Shown one piece after another: positions 62,849-64,000 of a stretch of 64,000 bases of DNA; positions within the stretch are counted from its first letter, which is position 1, and every line of letters starts with the position of its first letter. Both the position numbers and the translations under genes were made by a program. Origin of the DNA: Superficieibacter sp. HKU1 (GTDB lineage: Bacteria; Pseudomonadota; Gammaproteobacteria; Enterobacterales; Enterobacteriaceae); contig NZ_CP119754.1 in NCBI RefSeq assembly GCF_029319185.1, positions 3,038,001 through 3,102,000 of the forward strand, in the 5' to 3' direction. Under the pieces are notes generated by a model, which was given only the letters and a program-made list of their open reading frames with translations, searched no databases and was not told the origin of the DNA.

Positions 62849-64000
62849 TCACCAGCGCGCTTTCAGCAGGTTCGGCTGAATACCACCAATCACATGGGTA
62901 TTGCTGAAGGTCTGCTTGATGCCTGCTTCGAATTCGTCGCGGAAATATTTAATCGCGCTTTGCAGCGGTTCGACCGCGCCTGGCGCATGTGCACAGAAGG
63001 TTTTACCCGGCCCGAGGAAACGACACAGTTGCTCAAGTGTCTCGATATCCCCCGGCTGGCCTTCGCCGCGCTCAAGCGCGCGCAGAATTTTCACGCTCCA
63101 CGGCAGACCGTCGCGGCACGGCGTACACCAGCCGCAGGACTCGCGGGCGAAGAACTCTTCCAGGTTGCGCACCAGCGGCACCATGCCAATTTCATGGTCA
63201 ACCGCCATCGCCAGCGCCGTACCCAGACGGCTGCCCGCTTTGCCGATGCTTTCAAATTCCATCGGCAGATCAAGATGCGCTTCGGTCAGGAAGTCGGTTC
63301 CCGCGCCGCCCGGCTGCCAGGCCTTGAATTTCAGCCCGTCGCGCATGCCACCCGCATATTCTTCGAGGATTTCGCGCGCGGTGGTGCCAAACGGCAGCTC
63401 CCAGACGCCCGGATTTTTCACCCGGCCGGAGAAGCCCATCAGTTTGGTACCCGCGTCTTTGCTGGTTGAAATGCCCTGATACCACTCCACGCCGTTGGCA
63501 AGGATCGCCGGTACGTTACACAGGGTTTCGACGTTATTGACGCAGGTCGGTTTGCCCCACACGCCGCTGCTCGCCGGGAACGGCGGCTTGGAACGCGGGT
63601 TGGCGCGACGGCCTTCCAGAGAGTTAATCAGCGCGGTTTCTTCGCCGCAGATATAGCGCCCTGCCCCGGTATGCACGAACAGTTCGAAATCAAAACCGGT
63701 GCCGAGAATATTTTTGCCCAGCAAGCCCGCTTCGGTAGCTTCAGCAATCGCGCGGCGCAGATTTTCCGCCGCTTCGATATATTCGCCGCGCAGGAAGATG
63801 TAGCCGCGGTACGCTTTCAGGGCGAACGCGGAGATCAGCATGCCTTCCACCAGCAGGTGGGGCAGCTGCTCCATCAGCAGACGGTCTTTATAGGTGCCGG
63901 GCTCCATCTCATCGGCGTTACACAGCAGGTAACGGATGTTCATGGATTCGTCTTTCGGCATCAGGCTCCACTTAAGACCAGTGGAGAAGCCCGCGCCGCC
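62849..64000 (-). CDS. nuoF: NADH-quinone oxidoreductase subunit F, 5' end outside window
   Basis: 383 residues are present; the frame runs to the window edge and the first ~60 residues of the usual ~445 are missing. The visible part starts GGAGFSTGLKWSLMPKDES in the NADH/FMN-binding domain, continues with CNADEMEPGTYKDR and GAGRYICGEETALINSLEG, and ends with the N3 [4Fe-4S] motif ESCGWCTPCRDG plus a distal Cys in GKTFCAHAPGA. It oxidises NADH and passes electrons through FMN. nuoE should lie next beyond the edge. Confidence 0.98.
   Translation of the reverse strand, partial: GGAGFSTGLKWSLMPKDESMNIRYLLCNADEMEPGTYKDRLLMEQLPHLLVEGMLISAFALKAYRGYIFLRGEYIEAAENLRRAIAEATEAGLLGKNILGTGFDFELFVHTGAGRYICGEETALINSLEGRRANPRSKPPFPASSGVWGKPTCVNNVETLCNVPAILANGVEWYQGISTSKDAGTKLMGFSGRVKNPGVWELPFGTTAREILEEYAGGMRDGLKFKAWQPGGAGTDFLTEAHLDLPMEFESIGKAGSRLGTALAMAVDHEIGMVPLVRNLEEFFARESCGWCTPCRDGLPWSVKILRALERGEGQPGDIETLEQLCRFLGPGKTFCAHAPGAVEPLQSAIKYFRDEFEAGIKQTFSNTHVIGGIQPNLLKARW

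Noticed and set aside
1..64000. CRISPR array, tRNA or rRNA genes, prophage or insertion sequence
   Set aside because: No regularly spaced direct repeats, tRNA-like cloverleaves, rRNA stretches, transposase or integrase motifs were seen while reading.

Overview
The window is a chromosomal segment of an enterobacterium close to Citrobacter and Salmonella. Its backbone follows the E. coli/Salmonella order mqo-yojI-alkB-ada-apbE-ompC-micF-rcsDBC-gyrA-ubiG-nrdAB-yfaE-glpTABC-yfaYZ-menDHBCE-elaB-elaA-rbn-yfbKL-nuo. Protein lengths and active-site positions match those families almost residue for residue. A cheV gene after rbn (a Salmonella-type feature), a small-subunit heme catalase and Thr at GyrA position 83 fit Citrobacter better than E. 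coli K-12. This assignment is inference from content and was not tested by database search.

Layout. 1-2337: end of a sugar transporter plus a GH31 glycosidase, an accessory carbohydrate locus. 2400-7370: a LexA-boxed DinI-like gene, malate:quinone oxidoreductase, a SulP transporter without a STAS domain, and an MgtE transporter whose gene overlaps it tail to tail. 7518-12075: yojI and the alkylation repair genes alkB and ada, with an Ada box inside the end of apbE. 12194-20410: envelope and stress control, namely ompC, the sRNA gene micF and the Rcs phosphorelay (rcsD, rcsB, rcsC). 20544-28181: gyrA, ubiG and the aerobic ribonucleotide reductase nrdA-nrdB-yfaE, with NrdR-like and DnaA boxes in front. 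28187-29215: fused 3' remnants of a divergent MFS/LysR gene pair. 29245-34914: glpT and the divergent anaerobic glycerol-3-phosphate dehydrogenase operon glpABC. 34938-38597: yfaY, yfaZ and a catalase. 38856-44476: menDHBCE. 44725-52379: elaB, elaA, rbn, cheV, yfbK, yfbL and two poorly known genes. 52700-64000: the nuoF-N part of complex I, with nuoF cut by the window edge.

How the genes work together. Much of the window serves respiration. Mqo, GlpABC and NuoF-N feed electrons to quinones, UbiG makes ubiquinone and MenDHBCE makes menaquinone. A second theme is DNA repair and precursor supply (DinI-like, AlkB, Ada, GyrA, NrdAB/YfaE). A third is envelope sensing (Rcs, OmpC/MicF).

Departures from the E. 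coli layout are the most interesting part. menF is missing from the head of the men operon. glpQ is missing after glpT. The nudI-arn-pmrD block between yfaZ and menE is replaced by a catalase gene. yfaL and inaA are absent from their usual places. cheV is present behind a FliA-like -10 element. No prophage, insertion sequence, CRISPR array, tRNA or rRNA was seen. No convincing wholly new multi-gene system was found. The least explained genes are the TPR-like and UBA-like proteins at 50731-52379.
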